NCBI RefSeq assembly: GCF_019799905.1
Contig: NZ_JABGCI010000001.1
Coordinates: 1 to 64,000 of the forward strand
Length of the DNA stretch: 64,000 bases
Reading direction: 5' to 3'
Origin: Trujillonella endophytica
Lineage (GTDB): Bacteria > Actinomycetota > Actinomycetes > Mycobacteriales > Geodermatophilaceae
The notes beneath the pieces are model-generated. The model did no database searches and was not told the DNA's origin. It saw only the letters and a program-made list of their open reading frames with translations. Below are positions 8,392 to 16,580 of the stretch, one piece after another (within the stretch, counting starts at the first letter, position 1; every line of letters starts with the position of its first letter). The position numbers and the translations under genes were made by a program.

Positions 8392-8640
8392 TCAGCGGTT
8401 GACCTGGGCGACGACCCGTTCCCGCGGAGCGATCTGCGCCCCGCACTCGCAGGTGAGGCGGGCGGTGACCCGGCCGCCGCAGCCGCCGTGCCGGTAGACG
8501 ACGTCGGCCTGCGTGGTCGAGCCGAGGTGCCGCTCACCCCAGTCCGACATCGCGGCCAGCAGGGGCAGCAGGTCGTAGCCGGCCTCGGTGAGCACGTACT
8601 CGGACCGGACGCGGCTGCCGGGGAGCCGATAGGGCCGGGT
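8392..8640 (-). pseudogene. HxlR-family transcriptional regulator, 3' remnant
   Basis: The frame encodes RRPYRLPG-like residues followed by SRVRSEYVLTEAGYDLLPLL, AAMSDWGERHLG and a Cys-rich tail (CGGRVTARLTCECGA). That is the wing and C-terminal half of HxlR-type winged-helix regulators. The recognition helix and everything before it (about 60 residues in the family) is missing. The frame upstream of about 8640 encodes unrelated low-complexity residues, and a 20-bp inverted repeat lies just beyond. No start codon with a ribosome binding site gives a plausible protein. I read this as a 5'-truncated gene. It is 26 bp upstream of the thioredoxin gene, which it may once have regulated. Confidence 0.65.
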
Positions 8641-8685
8641 CCGGGATCCAGCTGTCGTCCAGGGCCGCGGCCGCCGCACGCACGT

Positions 8686-8732
8686 GTGCACCTGTCCACC
8701 TCTCGACACGTCCGAGAGGAGGACAGGTGCAC
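8686..8732. terminator. Long inverted repeat (20-bp arms) between the ABC permease and the HxlR remnant
   Basis: Arms 8686-8705 and 8713-8732 match at 19 of 20 positions around a 7-nt loop. The core of the left arm is GTGCACCTGTCC. It lies 37 bp after the stop codon of the leftward ABC permease gene, so it can act as its terminator. It also marks the edge where recognisable HxlR sequence stops. Confidence 0.6.
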
Positions 8733-8768
8733 AGCGGCGGAGGGGTCGGGCAGCGGCGCGGCGGAGGG

Positions 8769-9551
8769 TCAGGCGACGGCGCGGCGGCGGGTGACGACGG
8801 CGCCGGCGACCAGGGCCACCACCGTCCAGGCGGCCACGACCAGCACCGACCGCGCCACGGCGTCGCCCTGGGCCAGCGCCAGCACGGCCTCGGCGGGGTC
8901 CAGCTTCGAGCCGATCTCCGGCTCGAACGTCCGCACCACCGGCAGGGCGCCGAGGATCACCAGGTAGAGGCCGGTGAGCGCGGCGGGGGTGTTGGTCAGC
9001 GCGGCGCCGGTCCCGGCACCGATCACGGCGAACGCAGTCCCCGCGCCGACCGCCGCGGCCACGGCCTGGCCGGCGCCGTCCCACACGATCCCCTGCTCCA
9101 TCAGCGCCAGGACGCCCACCGACAGCGCCGTGGACACCGCCGCGAACGCCGCTCCCAGCAGCGCCACGGCCACCGCCTTCGCGGCCAGCACCCGGCCGCG
9201 CCGCGGGGTGAGCAGGAAGGTCGTCTGCACCGTGCGGTGGGTCCACTCACCGGCGGTCGACAGCACGCCCAGCGCGAGGAGGACCAGCCCGGTCAGCATC
9301 CCCATGACGCCGATCGGCCCCGTGACCGAGCCCAGCGTCCCGTCGCTCGCCGCCGAGACGACCAGCGCGGCGGTCGGCGCGAGCAACGCCGACGCGGCGG
9401 CGAGTGCCCTGCCCGAGCGGGTGGAGAGCGACTTGCGCACCTCGATGGCGACGAGGGCGGCCGGCGAGGCGGCGCCCGGACGGACGGCGGGGCGGGCCGG
9501 GGTGGGGACGGTGGTGGTCACGGTGTGCTCCGGGGCGAGGGTGGCGGTCAT
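8769..9551 (-). CDS. ABC transporter permease (ABC-2 type)
   Basis: A 260-residue membrane protein with about six hydrophobic segments and a cytoplasmic N-terminus of about 45 residues. LVLLALGVLSTAGEWTHRTV and FLLTPRRGRVLAAK are typical of permeases related to antibiotic or lantibiotic exporters and Nus-type ABC-2 transporters in actinobacteria. It is downstream of the ATPase gene (70 bp gap), giving a two-gene exporter. The NarL-type two-component system is divergent from the operon, a common arrangement for stress- or peptide-responsive exporters. Substrate unknown. Confidence 0.8.
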   Translation of the reverse strand: MTATLAPEHTVTTTVPTPARPAVRPGAASPAALVAIEVRKSLSTRSGRALAAASALLAPTAALVVSAASDGTLGSVTGPIGVMGMLTGLVLLALGVLSTAGEWTHRTVQTTFLLTPRRGRVLAAKAVAVALLGAAFAAVSTALSVGVLALMEQGIVWDGAGQAVAAAVGAGTAFAVIGAGTGAALTNTPAALTGLYLVILGALPVVRTFEPEIGSKLDPAEAVLALAQGDAVARSVLVVAAWTVVALVAGAVVTRRRAVA

Positions 9552-9621
9552 GGCGGACTCCAGGGGGGTCGGTGCGTCGGTGGGTCGGGGGGCCGGGGAG
9601 AGGGGCGGGGAACGGGCGGGA

Positions 9622-10491
9622 TCAGGCGGTCAGGGAGAAGAAGAGGTCCTCGAGGGCGCGCTCGACCGGTCGCAGGTCGACGAGCACGTGGCCTCCGGCG
9701 GCGGCGACCGCACCGACCGCGGCCGGGTCGGCGCCCGGGACGACGAGCGCGCCGTCGTCCCCCTGCTGGACGGCGAACCCGGCCGCCTCGAGCGCGGCGG
9801 CGAACGCCGCCGGAGACGTGGCCCGCACCGCCGTCCCCTCGGCGCCGAGCAGCGAGACGACCGAGCCGTCGGCCACGATCCGGCCCCCGCCGATGACGAG
9901 CAGCCGGTCCACCGTGTGCTCGACCTCGCCGAGCAGGTGCGACGACAGCAGCACCGTGCCGCCGCGCGCGGCGTGGCCGCGGAGCAGGTCGCGCATCCAG
10001 CGGATGCCCTCGGGGTCCAGCCCGTTGGCCGGCTCGTCGAACACGAGCACCGGCGGGTCGGCCAGCAGCGCGCCGGCGATGCCCAGCCGCTGCCGCATGC
10101 CCAGCGAGTAGCCGCCGACGCGGCGTCGCGCGGCGTCGGCCAGGCCGACCAGCGCCAGCACCTCGTCGGCCCGGGCGGCCGGCACACCGGCCGCGGCGGC
10201 CAGCAGCTGCAGGTGGGCCCGGCCGGTCCGGCCCGGGTGCACGGCCGAGGCGTCGAGCAGGGTCCCGACGACGGCGCCCGGGTTGGGCAGCTCGACGTAG
10301 GGCCGGCCGCCGACCAGCGCGGTGCCGGACGTCGCCGGCACGAGGCCGGTCATCATCCGCATCGTCGTGCTCTTGCCGGCGCCGTTCGGCCCGAGGAAGC
10401 CGGTCACGGTGCCGGGCTCCAGGGTGAAGGACACGTCGTCGACGACGGTGCGGGTGCCGTACTGCTTGGTCAGTCCGTGGACGGTGATCAT
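9622..10491 (-). CDS. ABC transporter ATP-binding protein
   Basis: A 289-residue ATPase of the DrrA/BcrA class and partner of the downstream permease. Walker A is GPNGAGKST (about residue 34), the signature is YSLGMRQRLGIA, Walker B is VLVFDEPANGLD and the switch region is SSHLLGEVEH. A C-terminal domain of about 75 residues (after VADGSVVSLL) is typical of this class. The start codon faces the divergent histidine kinase gene across 182 bp that hold a likely response-regulator site. Confidence 0.9.
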   Translation of the reverse strand: MITVHGLTKQYGTRTVVDDVSFTLEPGTVTGFLGPNGAGKSTTMRMMTGLVPATSGTALVGGRPYVELPNPGAVVGTLLDASAVHPGRTGRAHLQLLAAAAGVPAARADEVLALVGLADAARRRVGGYSLGMRQRLGIAGALLADPPVLVFDEPANGLDPEGIRWMRDLLRGHAARGGTVLLSSHLLGEVEHTVDRLLVIGGGRIVADGSVVSLLGAEGTAVRATSPAAFAAALEAAGFAVQQGDDGALVVPGADPAAVGAVAAAGGHVLVDLRPVERALEDLFFSLTA

Positions 10492-10598
10492 CGCTGCCTC
10501 CGAGGGGGTTCGGTCTGTCGGCGACGAATCTGCTCGCCGGACCGCACGCCCCGCGTCGGCCGCGAGCAGCGACTCCGCGCCTCCGGAGGTCGCTGCCG

Positions 10599-10617
10599 CG
10601 TCATCCGAAAGATGACG
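10599..10617. promoter_or_regulatory. Inverted repeat CGTCATC-N5-GATGACG, candidate response-regulator site
   Basis: A perfect 7-bp inverted repeat with a 5-nt spacer (CGAAA) in the divergent region between the ABC exporter and the two-component genes. LuxR/NarL-type regulators bind such repeats as dimers. It lies 45 bp upstream of the kinase -10 element and 108 bp upstream of the exporter start. Control of both operons by the adjacent response regulator is inferred. Confidence 0.45.
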
Positions 10618-10661
10618 TCGGCCGCGACGACCGGCCGACCCGCCGGCGCCGTCGGCGGAAA

Positions 10662-10667
10662 TACGCT
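10662..10667 (+). promoter_or_regulatory. -10 element (TACGCT) of the histidine kinase gene
   Basis: TACGCT ends 6 nt before the ATG at 10674 and no ribosome binding site is visible. The transcript is probably leaderless. Confidence 0.4.
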
Positions 10668-10673
10668 CGCCGC

Positions 10674-11804
10674 ATGACGCTCCGGGACCGCCTGTGGCCC
10701 GGCCTGCGCGCGCGGTCGATCTGGCTGGAGGCGTTCCTCGCCCTGCTCAGCCTGGGCACGGTCGTCGCCGGGGCGGCCACGCCCGAGGCCCGCATCGTCG
10801 GCGACGTCGTCCTCGGCCTCGGCGCCGCGGTGCTGACGCTGCTGCTCCTGCTGTTCCGCCGGCGGGCGCCGCTGCTGCCCTTCGCGCTCAGCGCCGCGGT
10901 CTCGCTGGTCAGCCCCGCCCTGACCGCCGGGATGGTGATCACCGCCTACGCGGTCGGTCGCTACGTCGACCGTTGGCCGGTGCGGATCGGGGCCGGGATC
11001 GTCGGCGGCGTCGCCGTCGCCCAGCCGTGGACGCTCGGCGGCTGGAACCAGTGGGTGGGCGGGATCGCCGGCGTCGCGCTGGTGATCGTCCTGCCCGGCG
11101 CGCTCGGCGTCTGGCAGCGCACCCGCGCGGCCCTCGTGGCCGCGCTCACCGAGCGGGCGGCGCGGGCGGAGGCGGAGCGCGAGCTGATGGCGCGCGAGGC
11201 CGTGCTGACCGAGCGCACGCGCATCGCCCGCGAGATGCACGACGCCGTCGGGCACCGGGTGAGCCTCATGGTGCTGCAGGCGGGCGCGATCGAGGTCGCC
11301 GCCGCCGACCGCCAGCGGGTCGAGCAGCTGGCTGCGCACGTGCAGTCCGCGGGCAGGCAGGCGCTGGAGGAGCTGCGTCAGATGGTCGGGGTCCTGCGCG
11401 CCGACGAGGGCGCTCCGCTGGCCCCGCAGCCGGGTCTGGAGAGCCTCGACGCGCTGGTCGAGCAGAGCCGGGCGGCCGGGATGCACGTCGAGCTGCGCGC
11501 ACCCGGCCCGGTCGCCGTCGACCCCTCGGTCGGCCGCGCGGCGTACCGGATCGTCCAGGAGGCGCTCACCAACGTGACCAAGCACGCGCCCGGTGCGCAG
11601 GTCTGCGTGGCGGTCGAGCGGCGGGCGGGCGAGCTGGCGGTGCGCGTGGTCAACGGGCCGGCCCGGGAGCCGGCTCCGGACGTCCCGTCGGGCGGCTACG
11701 GCCTCGTGGGGTTGGGTGAGCGGGTGCGCACCCTCGACGGCCGGCTCGACGCCGGTCCGCGCCTGGACGGCGGCTTCGCGGTCGAGGCGGTGCTGCCGGC
11801 ATGA
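10674..11804 (+). CDS. Sensor histidine kinase, NarL/DesK type (HisKA_3)
   Basis: A 376-residue membrane sensor. About five hydrophobic segments cover residues 15-145, followed by a coiled region. The HisKA_3 motif ERTRIAREMHDAVGHRVS has the phosphorylated His at residue 189. A HATPase domain with YRIVQEALTNVTKHA and GGYGLVGLGERV follows. No large extracellular domain is present, so the signal is probably sensed in or at the membrane, as in DesK/LiaS-like kinases. It overlaps the response regulator gene by 4 bp and is divergent from an ABC exporter, which it probably controls. Confidence 0.9.
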   Translation: MTLRDRLWPGLRARSIWLEAFLALLSLGTVVAGAATPEARIVGDVVLGLGAAVLTLLLLLFRRRAPLLPFALSAAVSLVSPALTAGMVITAYAVGRYVDRWPVRIGAGIVGGVAVAQPWTLGGWNQWVGGIAGVALVIVLPGALGVWQRTRAALVAALTERAARAEAERELMAREAVLTERTRIAREMHDAVGHRVSLMVLQAGAIEVAAADRQRVEQLAAHVQSAGRQALEELRQMVGVLRADEGAPLAPQPGLESLDALVEQSRAAGMHVELRAPGPVAVDPSVGRAAYRIVQEALTNVTKHAPGAQVCVAVERRAGELAVRVVNGPAREPAPDVPSGGYGLVGLGERVRTLDGRLDAGPRLDGGFAVEAVLPA

Positions 11805-12478
11805 GCGGCCCGGGCGGCTCCGTGATCAGGGTGCTGCTCGTCGACGACGAGGAGCTGGTCCGCTTCGGGCTGCGCACCGTGCTCGAGGCCAGCGGCGGGT
11901 TCGAGGTCGTCGGCGAGGCCGGCGACGGCGCGGCGGGCGTGCGTGCGGCCCGGGAGCTGCGCCCCGACGTCGTCCTCACCGACATCCGCATGCCGGTGCT
12001 CGACGGGCTCGAGGCCACCCGGCAGATCCTGGCGCTGCCCGATCCGCCCCAGGTCGCCGTCCTCACGACCTTCCACCTCGACGAGTACGTCTACGCCGCG
12101 CTCGCCGCCGGCGCCGCGGGCTTCCTGCTCAAGGACACCCCGCCCCGCGACATCGCCGCCGCGGTGCGGGCCGTGGCCGACGGGACGGCGTCGCTGTCCC
12201 CCGCCGTCACCGGCACGCTCATCGACTCCTACGTCGAGCGCCGCGCCGCGCCCCGCCGCATCGCGGCGCTGCGCCGGGTGGCCGACCTCTCCGACCGGGA
12301 GCGCGAGGTGCTCGTCCTGCTGGGCGGCGGCGGGTCCAACGCCGACCTGGCCCGCCGGCTGTTCGTCAGCGAGGCGACGGTGAAGACCTACGTCAGCCGG
12401 CTGCTGGCCAAGCTGGACCTGTCCAACCGCACGCAGGCGGCGATCCTGGCCCACGAGGCCGGCCTGCTCGAGGGCTGA
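11801..12478 (+). CDS. Response regulator, NarL/LuxR type
   Basis: A 225-residue regulator. The receiver domain covers residues 9-125, with acidic residues in LLVDDEE, the phosphoacceptor Asp61 in VVLTDIRMP, and Lys in FLLKDTPP. A LuxR-type helix-turn-helix follows at about 163-225 (LSDREREVLVLLGGGGSNADLA, then VSEATVKTYVSRLLAKL). It is the cognate partner of the upstream kinase (ATGA overlap). The inverted repeat at 10599-10617 is its likely target. Confidence 0.92.
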   Translation: MSGPGGSVIRVLLVDDEELVRFGLRTVLEASGGFEVVGEAGDGAAGVRAARELRPDVVLTDIRMPVLDGLEATRQILALPDPPQVAVLTTFHLDEYVYAALAAGAAGFLLKDTPPRDIAAAVRAVADGTASLSPAVTGTLIDSYVERRAAPRRIAALRRVADLSDREREVLVLLGGGGSNADLARRLFVSEATVKTYVSRLLAKLDLSNRTQAAILAHEAGLLEG

Positions 12479-12484
12479 CCGGGG

Positions 12485-13414
12485 TCAGCGCAGCGGCGCC
12501 GGAGGCTCGTCGCGCGCCGAGCGCCGGCGGCGCTGGGTCTTCGCGCCGTACATCGCCCGGTCGGCCCGGGCGACGAGCTCGTCGGGCGTCTCGCCCGGCC
12601 GCCCCACCGCCGTCCCGATGCTGACGCCGATGCGCAGCGCGCCGGCCGGGCCGGCGAAGGGCGCGTCCATGCGCGCGGCCACCCGCTGCACCAGCCGCAC
12701 GAGGTCCTCCTCGGCCGCGCCGGGACAGACGACGACGAACTCGTCACCACCGAACCGGGCCACGAGCTGCTCGGGACGGACCGCGGCGGCGAGACGGGCG
12801 GCGGCCTCGGCGAGCACGCGGTCCCCCACCGAGTGCCCGTGGTCGTCGTTCACGGCCTTGAAGTCGTCGAGGTCGCAGAACAGCACCCCGCAGCCGGCCC
12901 CGCCGTCCTGGTGGATGCGCAGCACGTCGAACAGCACGCCCCGGTTCGCCATGCCGGTGAGGAGGTCGGTCTCGGCACGGTGGTGCAGGCCCGCGTCCCG
13001 CTGGTGCTCGTCCGTGACGTCCACCCCCACGCAGGCGACGGCGTACGGCCGGCCGCCGTCGTCGGTGAGCACCGTGTTCCGCATGGAGATCCGCCGGCGC
13101 TCCCCCGAGCCGGTCAGCCAGTCCCCCTCCTGCGGATGCGCCCGGCCGGTCGCCATCGCGCGGGCGACGGCGTCCTCCGCCAGCGCGACGTGCTCGGGGA
13201 CGACGTAGACGTCGGTGAAGCGCCTGCCGAGCAGCTCACCCGGCGTCCGCCCGGTGAACCGCTGCAGCGCCGGGTTGGCGAGCAGGATCCGGCCGTCGGC
13301 GTCGACGACGCACAGCAGCGCCTCGGTGGCAGCCGCGACGGCGCGGAGCAGCCCGGTGTCCATGGCGTCGACCTGCGCCGGCCCGCGCTGGCTGGGGATC
13401 CGCTCCGACGACAC
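12485..13414 (-). CDS. PAS-GGDEF diguanylate cyclase
   Basis: A 309-residue cytoplasmic protein. A PAS domain covers about residues 20-140 (ALLCVVDADGRILLANPALQ, PGELLGRRF). A GGDEF domain covers about 150-295, with the intact active site ARFGGDEFVVV and metal-binding residues in LFCDLDDFKAVNDDHGH. It should make cyclic di-GMP from two GTP. The product-inhibition site (RxxD) before GGDEF reads RPEQ, so feedback inhibition is probably absent. The start at 13414 is a GTG; an internal ATG at MDTGLLRAV is possible. The convergent response regulator gene ends 7 bp away. Confidence 0.9.
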   Translation of the reverse strand: MSSERIPSQRGPAQVDAMDTGLLRAVAAATEALLCVVDADGRILLANPALQRFTGRTPGELLGRRFTDVYVVPEHVALAEDAVARAMATGRAHPQEGDWLTGSGERRRISMRNTVLTDDGGRPYAVACVGVDVTDEHQRDAGLHHRAETDLLTGMANRGVLFDVLRIHQDGGAGCGVLFCDLDDFKAVNDDHGHSVGDRVLAEAAARLAAAVRPEQLVARFGGDEFVVVCPGAAEEDLVRLVQRVAARMDAPFAGPAGALRIGVSIGTAVGRPGETPDELVARADRAMYGAKTQRRRRSARDEPPAPLR

Positions 13415-13513
13415 GTGCCATGCGCTCCCGGTGTCCGACCAGGCGCGCCTCCGCGCCCGGTCCCGGGACCCTACGTCCGCCTCGCCGCTCGTGCACGGGT
13501 GCGCGGGCGCCGG

Positions 13514-14998
13514 CTACTCCCGGCCGTCCCCGACCAGCGTGGCGGCCGGGACGACGCCGGCCTGGGGGTGGCGCAGCGGCGCCTGCAGCTCCTCGTGGGT
13601 CCGCGGGTCACGCCGCACGGCGGGCACCAGGAGACCGGCGAGCGCGGCGAGCAGCAGACCGCCGGCGGCCAGCAGGAACGCCGTGGTGTAGCTGGACTCG
13701 GCCGGCAGCCCGGTCGTCGCCTGCAGGCTCGAGGTCACCACGCTGGCCAGCAGGGCGGTGCCGATCGCGCCGCCGATGGTCCGGATGTTGGCGTTCATGC
13801 CGCTGGCCACGCCGGTCTGCGACGACGGCACCGCCGCGACCACGAGGTTCGCCATCGCCGAGAACGCCAGGCCGAACCCGACGCCCATGAGCATGCCGAT
13901 GACCGCGACCTCCCAGAGCGTGTCGTTCACGACGGCGAACAGGCCGAACCCGGCGCAGCAGGAGAGCGCGCCGACGATCAGGACCGCCTTCGACCCGAAC
14001 CGCTCCACCAGCCGCCCCGAGACCAGCCCGGTGACGAAGGACGTCGCGGCCTGGGGCAGCAGGACCAGCCCGGACACGGTGATCGAGGCGCCGAGGCCGT
14101 AGCCGCTGATCTCGGGCGTCTGCAGGAACTGCGGGATGAACGCGAAGCCGGCGTACATCGCCGCCCCGAACAGCAGCCCGACCAGGTTCGCCGTCCAGAC
14201 ACCGCGGATCCGCATCATCCGCATGTCGATCAGCGGCTGCCGGGCGCGGGTCTCGACGGTGATCCAGGTGACCAGCAGGACCGCACCGCCGACCAGCATC
14301 CCGACCACCGCGGGCGAGGTCCAGCCCCACTTCGGCGCCTGGGTGACCGACAGCAGCAGGCAGACCAGCCACCCGGAGAGCAGCAGGGCCGCCACCAGGT
14401 TGATCGACCCGCCCGTCCGCGACCGGGACTCGGGGATGACCAGGTGGGCGCCGACGGCGGCCAGCGAGACCGCGATCATCGGCAGCCAGAACAGCCAGTG
14501 GTAGCCCAGGCCGTCGACGATCGGGCCGGCCACGACGGTGCCGATGCCGGCGCCCACCGCCATGAGCGAGGAGATCGTGCCGACCGCCCCGGGGACCCGG
14601 GACGGCGGGAACTCGTCGCGGATGATGCCGAAGGCCAGCGGCAGCACACCGCCGCCGGCGCCCTGGACGACGCGGGCGACGATCATCAGCGGCAGGGACG
14701 TGGCGAGGGCCGCGAGCAGGCTGCCGACGGCGAGGGCGGCCAGCGCGCCGACGAAGACCCGCTTCTTGCCCACCATGTCGCCCAGCCGGCCCAGGATCGG
14801 CGTGCACACGGCCGCGGACAGGAAGTTGGCGGTGAGCACCCACGCCACGTCGGCCTGCGTCGTGTCGAGCTCGCGCTGGAGGGTGGTCAGCACCGGGTTG
14901 ACCATCGACTGGAGCAGGACGAACGAGATGACGCCCACCGCGATGACTGCGTAGGTCACCTGGTAGCGGGCGCGCGGCGGAGCGGTGTCCGGGGTCAC
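13514..14998 (-). CDS. MFS transporter, DHA2/EmrB-QacA family (array copy 1)
   Basis: A 494-residue proton-driven drug exporter with about 14 predicted helices. Conserved elements are the loop GRLGDMVGKKRVFV after helix 2 (motif A), the helix 5 region VVQGAGGGVLPLAFGIIRDEF (motif C type), PQFLQTPE in the middle and ASGMNANIRTIGGAIG near the end. It is the last of three adjacent paralogues, all leftward, sharing the same loops nearly residue for residue. A gap of 106 bp separates it from copy 2. The C-terminal tail RRDPRTHEELQAPLRHPQAG is shared with copy 2 and is probably cytoplasmic. Substrate unknown. Confidence 0.88.
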   Translation of the reverse strand: MTPDTAPPRARYQVTYAVIAVGVISFVLLQSMVNPVLTTLQRELDTTQADVAWVLTANFLSAAVCTPILGRLGDMVGKKRVFVGALAALAVGSLLAALATSLPLMIVARVVQGAGGGVLPLAFGIIRDEFPPSRVPGAVGTISSLMAVGAGIGTVVAGPIVDGLGYHWLFWLPMIAVSLAAVGAHLVIPESRSRTGGSINLVAALLLSGWLVCLLLSVTQAPKWGWTSPAVVGMLVGGAVLLVTWITVETRARQPLIDMRMMRIRGVWTANLVGLLFGAAMYAGFAFIPQFLQTPEISGYGLGASITVSGLVLLPQAATSFVTGLVSGRLVERFGSKAVLIVGALSCCAGFGLFAVVNDTLWEVAVIGMLMGVGFGLAFSAMANLVVAAVPSSQTGVASGMNANIRTIGGAIGTALLASVVTSSLQATTGLPAESSYTTAFLLAAGGLLLAALAGLLVPAVRRDPRTHEELQAPLRHPQAGVVPAATLVGDGRE

Positions 14999-15104
14999 GG
15001 GGCTGGTGGTCCTCTGTTCTCGTCGCCCGTTCCAGTGGTTGCCGGGCGCAACCGAAGATACGGGCCCGTCCGGTGCCCCGCCGGGTCCCGGACGCCGGTG
15101 TGAG

Positions 15105-16580
15105 CTACTCCTCGCCCGTGCCGGCGACCGTGCCGCCGGGGACGAGGGCGGCCTGCGGGTGGCGGGTCGGCACGTCGGGCTCGCTGTGGGTCAGCGGATC
15201 GCGCCGGACCCGGGGGACGAGCAGCGTCGCGCCGGCCGCGGCCAGGGTCGCCAGCGCCAGCATCCCGAAACCGACGGTGTAGCCGCTCTCGGCGGGCAGC
15301 CCCGTCGCGCCGGCGTGGGCGGTGACGACGGTCGACATCAGCGCCGAGCCGATCGCGCCGCCGACCGTGCGGATGTTGGCGTTCATCCCGCTCGCGACGC
15401 CGGTCTGCTCCGGCGGGACCGCGGCCACCACGAGGTTGGCCATCGCCGCGAAGGAGGCGCCGAAGCAGATGCCGATCAGCACCGCGGCGACGCAGGCCTG
15501 CCAGAAGTGGTCGTGCGCGAGGCTCATCGTCCCGTAGCCGACCGCCCCGGTCAGGAGGCCGACCAGGAGCAGACCCCGCGAGCTGATCCGCGACGCCAGG
15601 CGCCCGGCCGCCAGCCCGGTCACGAACGACGCACCGGTCTGGACGAGCATGACCAGCCCGGACTCGCTCACCGTCGAGCCGAAGCCGTAGCCGGCCGACG
15701 GCGGCGTCTGCAGGAACTGCGGCAGGAACGCGAACGAGGCGTACATCCCCACCCCGGCCAGGAACGCGACGAGGTTGGCCGTCCAGACCCCGCGCAGCCG
15801 CATCATGCCCAGGTCGACCAGGGGGTGGCGGGCCCGCGACTCCGCGAGCAGCCACAGTGCCAGGAACAGCACCGCCCCCGCGAGCAGGCCCAGCACCCGG
15901 CCGGAGGCCCACCCCCACTGCGGCGCGCGGCTCAGGCCGAGCAGGAGGCAGACCAGCCAGGCCGACAGCAGGACCGCCGCCGTCCAGCTCACCCCGCCGG
16001 GCGCGCGACTGCCGCCCGACGGGAGGAAGGCCACGGCCGCGGCGATGGACACGACGAGCAGCACCAGCGGGACCCAGAACAGTCCCGAGATGCCGAACGC
16101 GCTCACGATCGGGCCGGCCAGCGCGACACCCGCGCCGGAGCCGACGGCGGCCAGCGTGGCCAGGCTGCTGATCGCGCCGGCCAGCCGCGCGGCGGGGAAG
16201 GAGTCCCGGACGATCCCGAAGGCGAGCGGCAGCACCCCGACGCCGAGCCCCTGGACGACCCGGCCGGCGAGCATGAGCGGCAGCGAGGTGGCCACCGCCG
16301 ACAGCAGGCACCCGACCGCGGTCACGGACAGGACCGCGACGAACACCGGCTTGCGGCCGAGCATGTCGCCGAGCCGGCCGGCGATGGGTGTGCCGATCGC
16401 CGCGGCCAGCAGGGTGGCGGTGAGGATCCAGGTCGCGTCGGCCTGGGTGGTGTCGAGCGCCTCCTGGAAGGTGGCGAGCGCGGGGATGACCAGCGACTGC
16501 AGCAGCGCCCCGGCCGTCATCCCGGTGGCCAGGACGAGGAACGTGAGCCGGTGCGAGGACCCGGCCGGACGCCGGCTCAC
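15105..16580 (-). CDS. MFS transporter, DHA2/EmrB-QacA family (array copy 2)
   Basis: A 491-residue paralogue of its two neighbours. The start is the GTG at 16580 (VSRRPAGSSHRLTF), which overlaps the stop of copy 3 by four bases (GTGA). A much longer open frame upstream reads copy 3 out of frame and is not coding. Diagnostic segments are GRLGDMLGRKPVFV, QGLGVGVLPLAFGIVRDSF, PQFLQTPPSAGYGFGS and ASGMNANIRTVGGAIG. The tail RRDPLTHSEPDVPTRHPQA matches the tail of copy 1. Coupled translation with copy 3 means both pumps are made together. Confidence 0.88.
   Translation of the reverse strand: MSRRPAGSSHRLTFLVLATGMTAGALLQSLVIPALATFQEALDTTQADATWILTATLLAAAIGTPIAGRLGDMLGRKPVFVAVLSVTAVGCLLSAVATSLPLMLAGRVVQGLGVGVLPLAFGIVRDSFPAARLAGAISSLATLAAVGSGAGVALAGPIVSAFGISGLFWVPLVLLVVSIAAAVAFLPSGGSRAPGGVSWTAAVLLSAWLVCLLLGLSRAPQWGWASGRVLGLLAGAVLFLALWLLAESRARHPLVDLGMMRLRGVWTANLVAFLAGVGMYASFAFLPQFLQTPPSAGYGFGSTVSESGLVMLVQTGASFVTGLAAGRLASRISSRGLLLVGLLTGAVGYGTMSLAHDHFWQACVAAVLIGICFGASFAAMANLVVAAVPPEQTGVASGMNANIRTVGGAIGSALMSTVVTAHAGATGLPAESGYTVGFGMLALATLAAAGATLLVPRVRRDPLTHSEPDVPTRHPQAALVPGGTVAGTGEE

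Noticed and set aside
8686..8732. Terminal inverted repeats of an insertion sequence
   Set aside because: The arms are separated by only 7 nt, with no transposase and no target duplication, so it is a hairpin.
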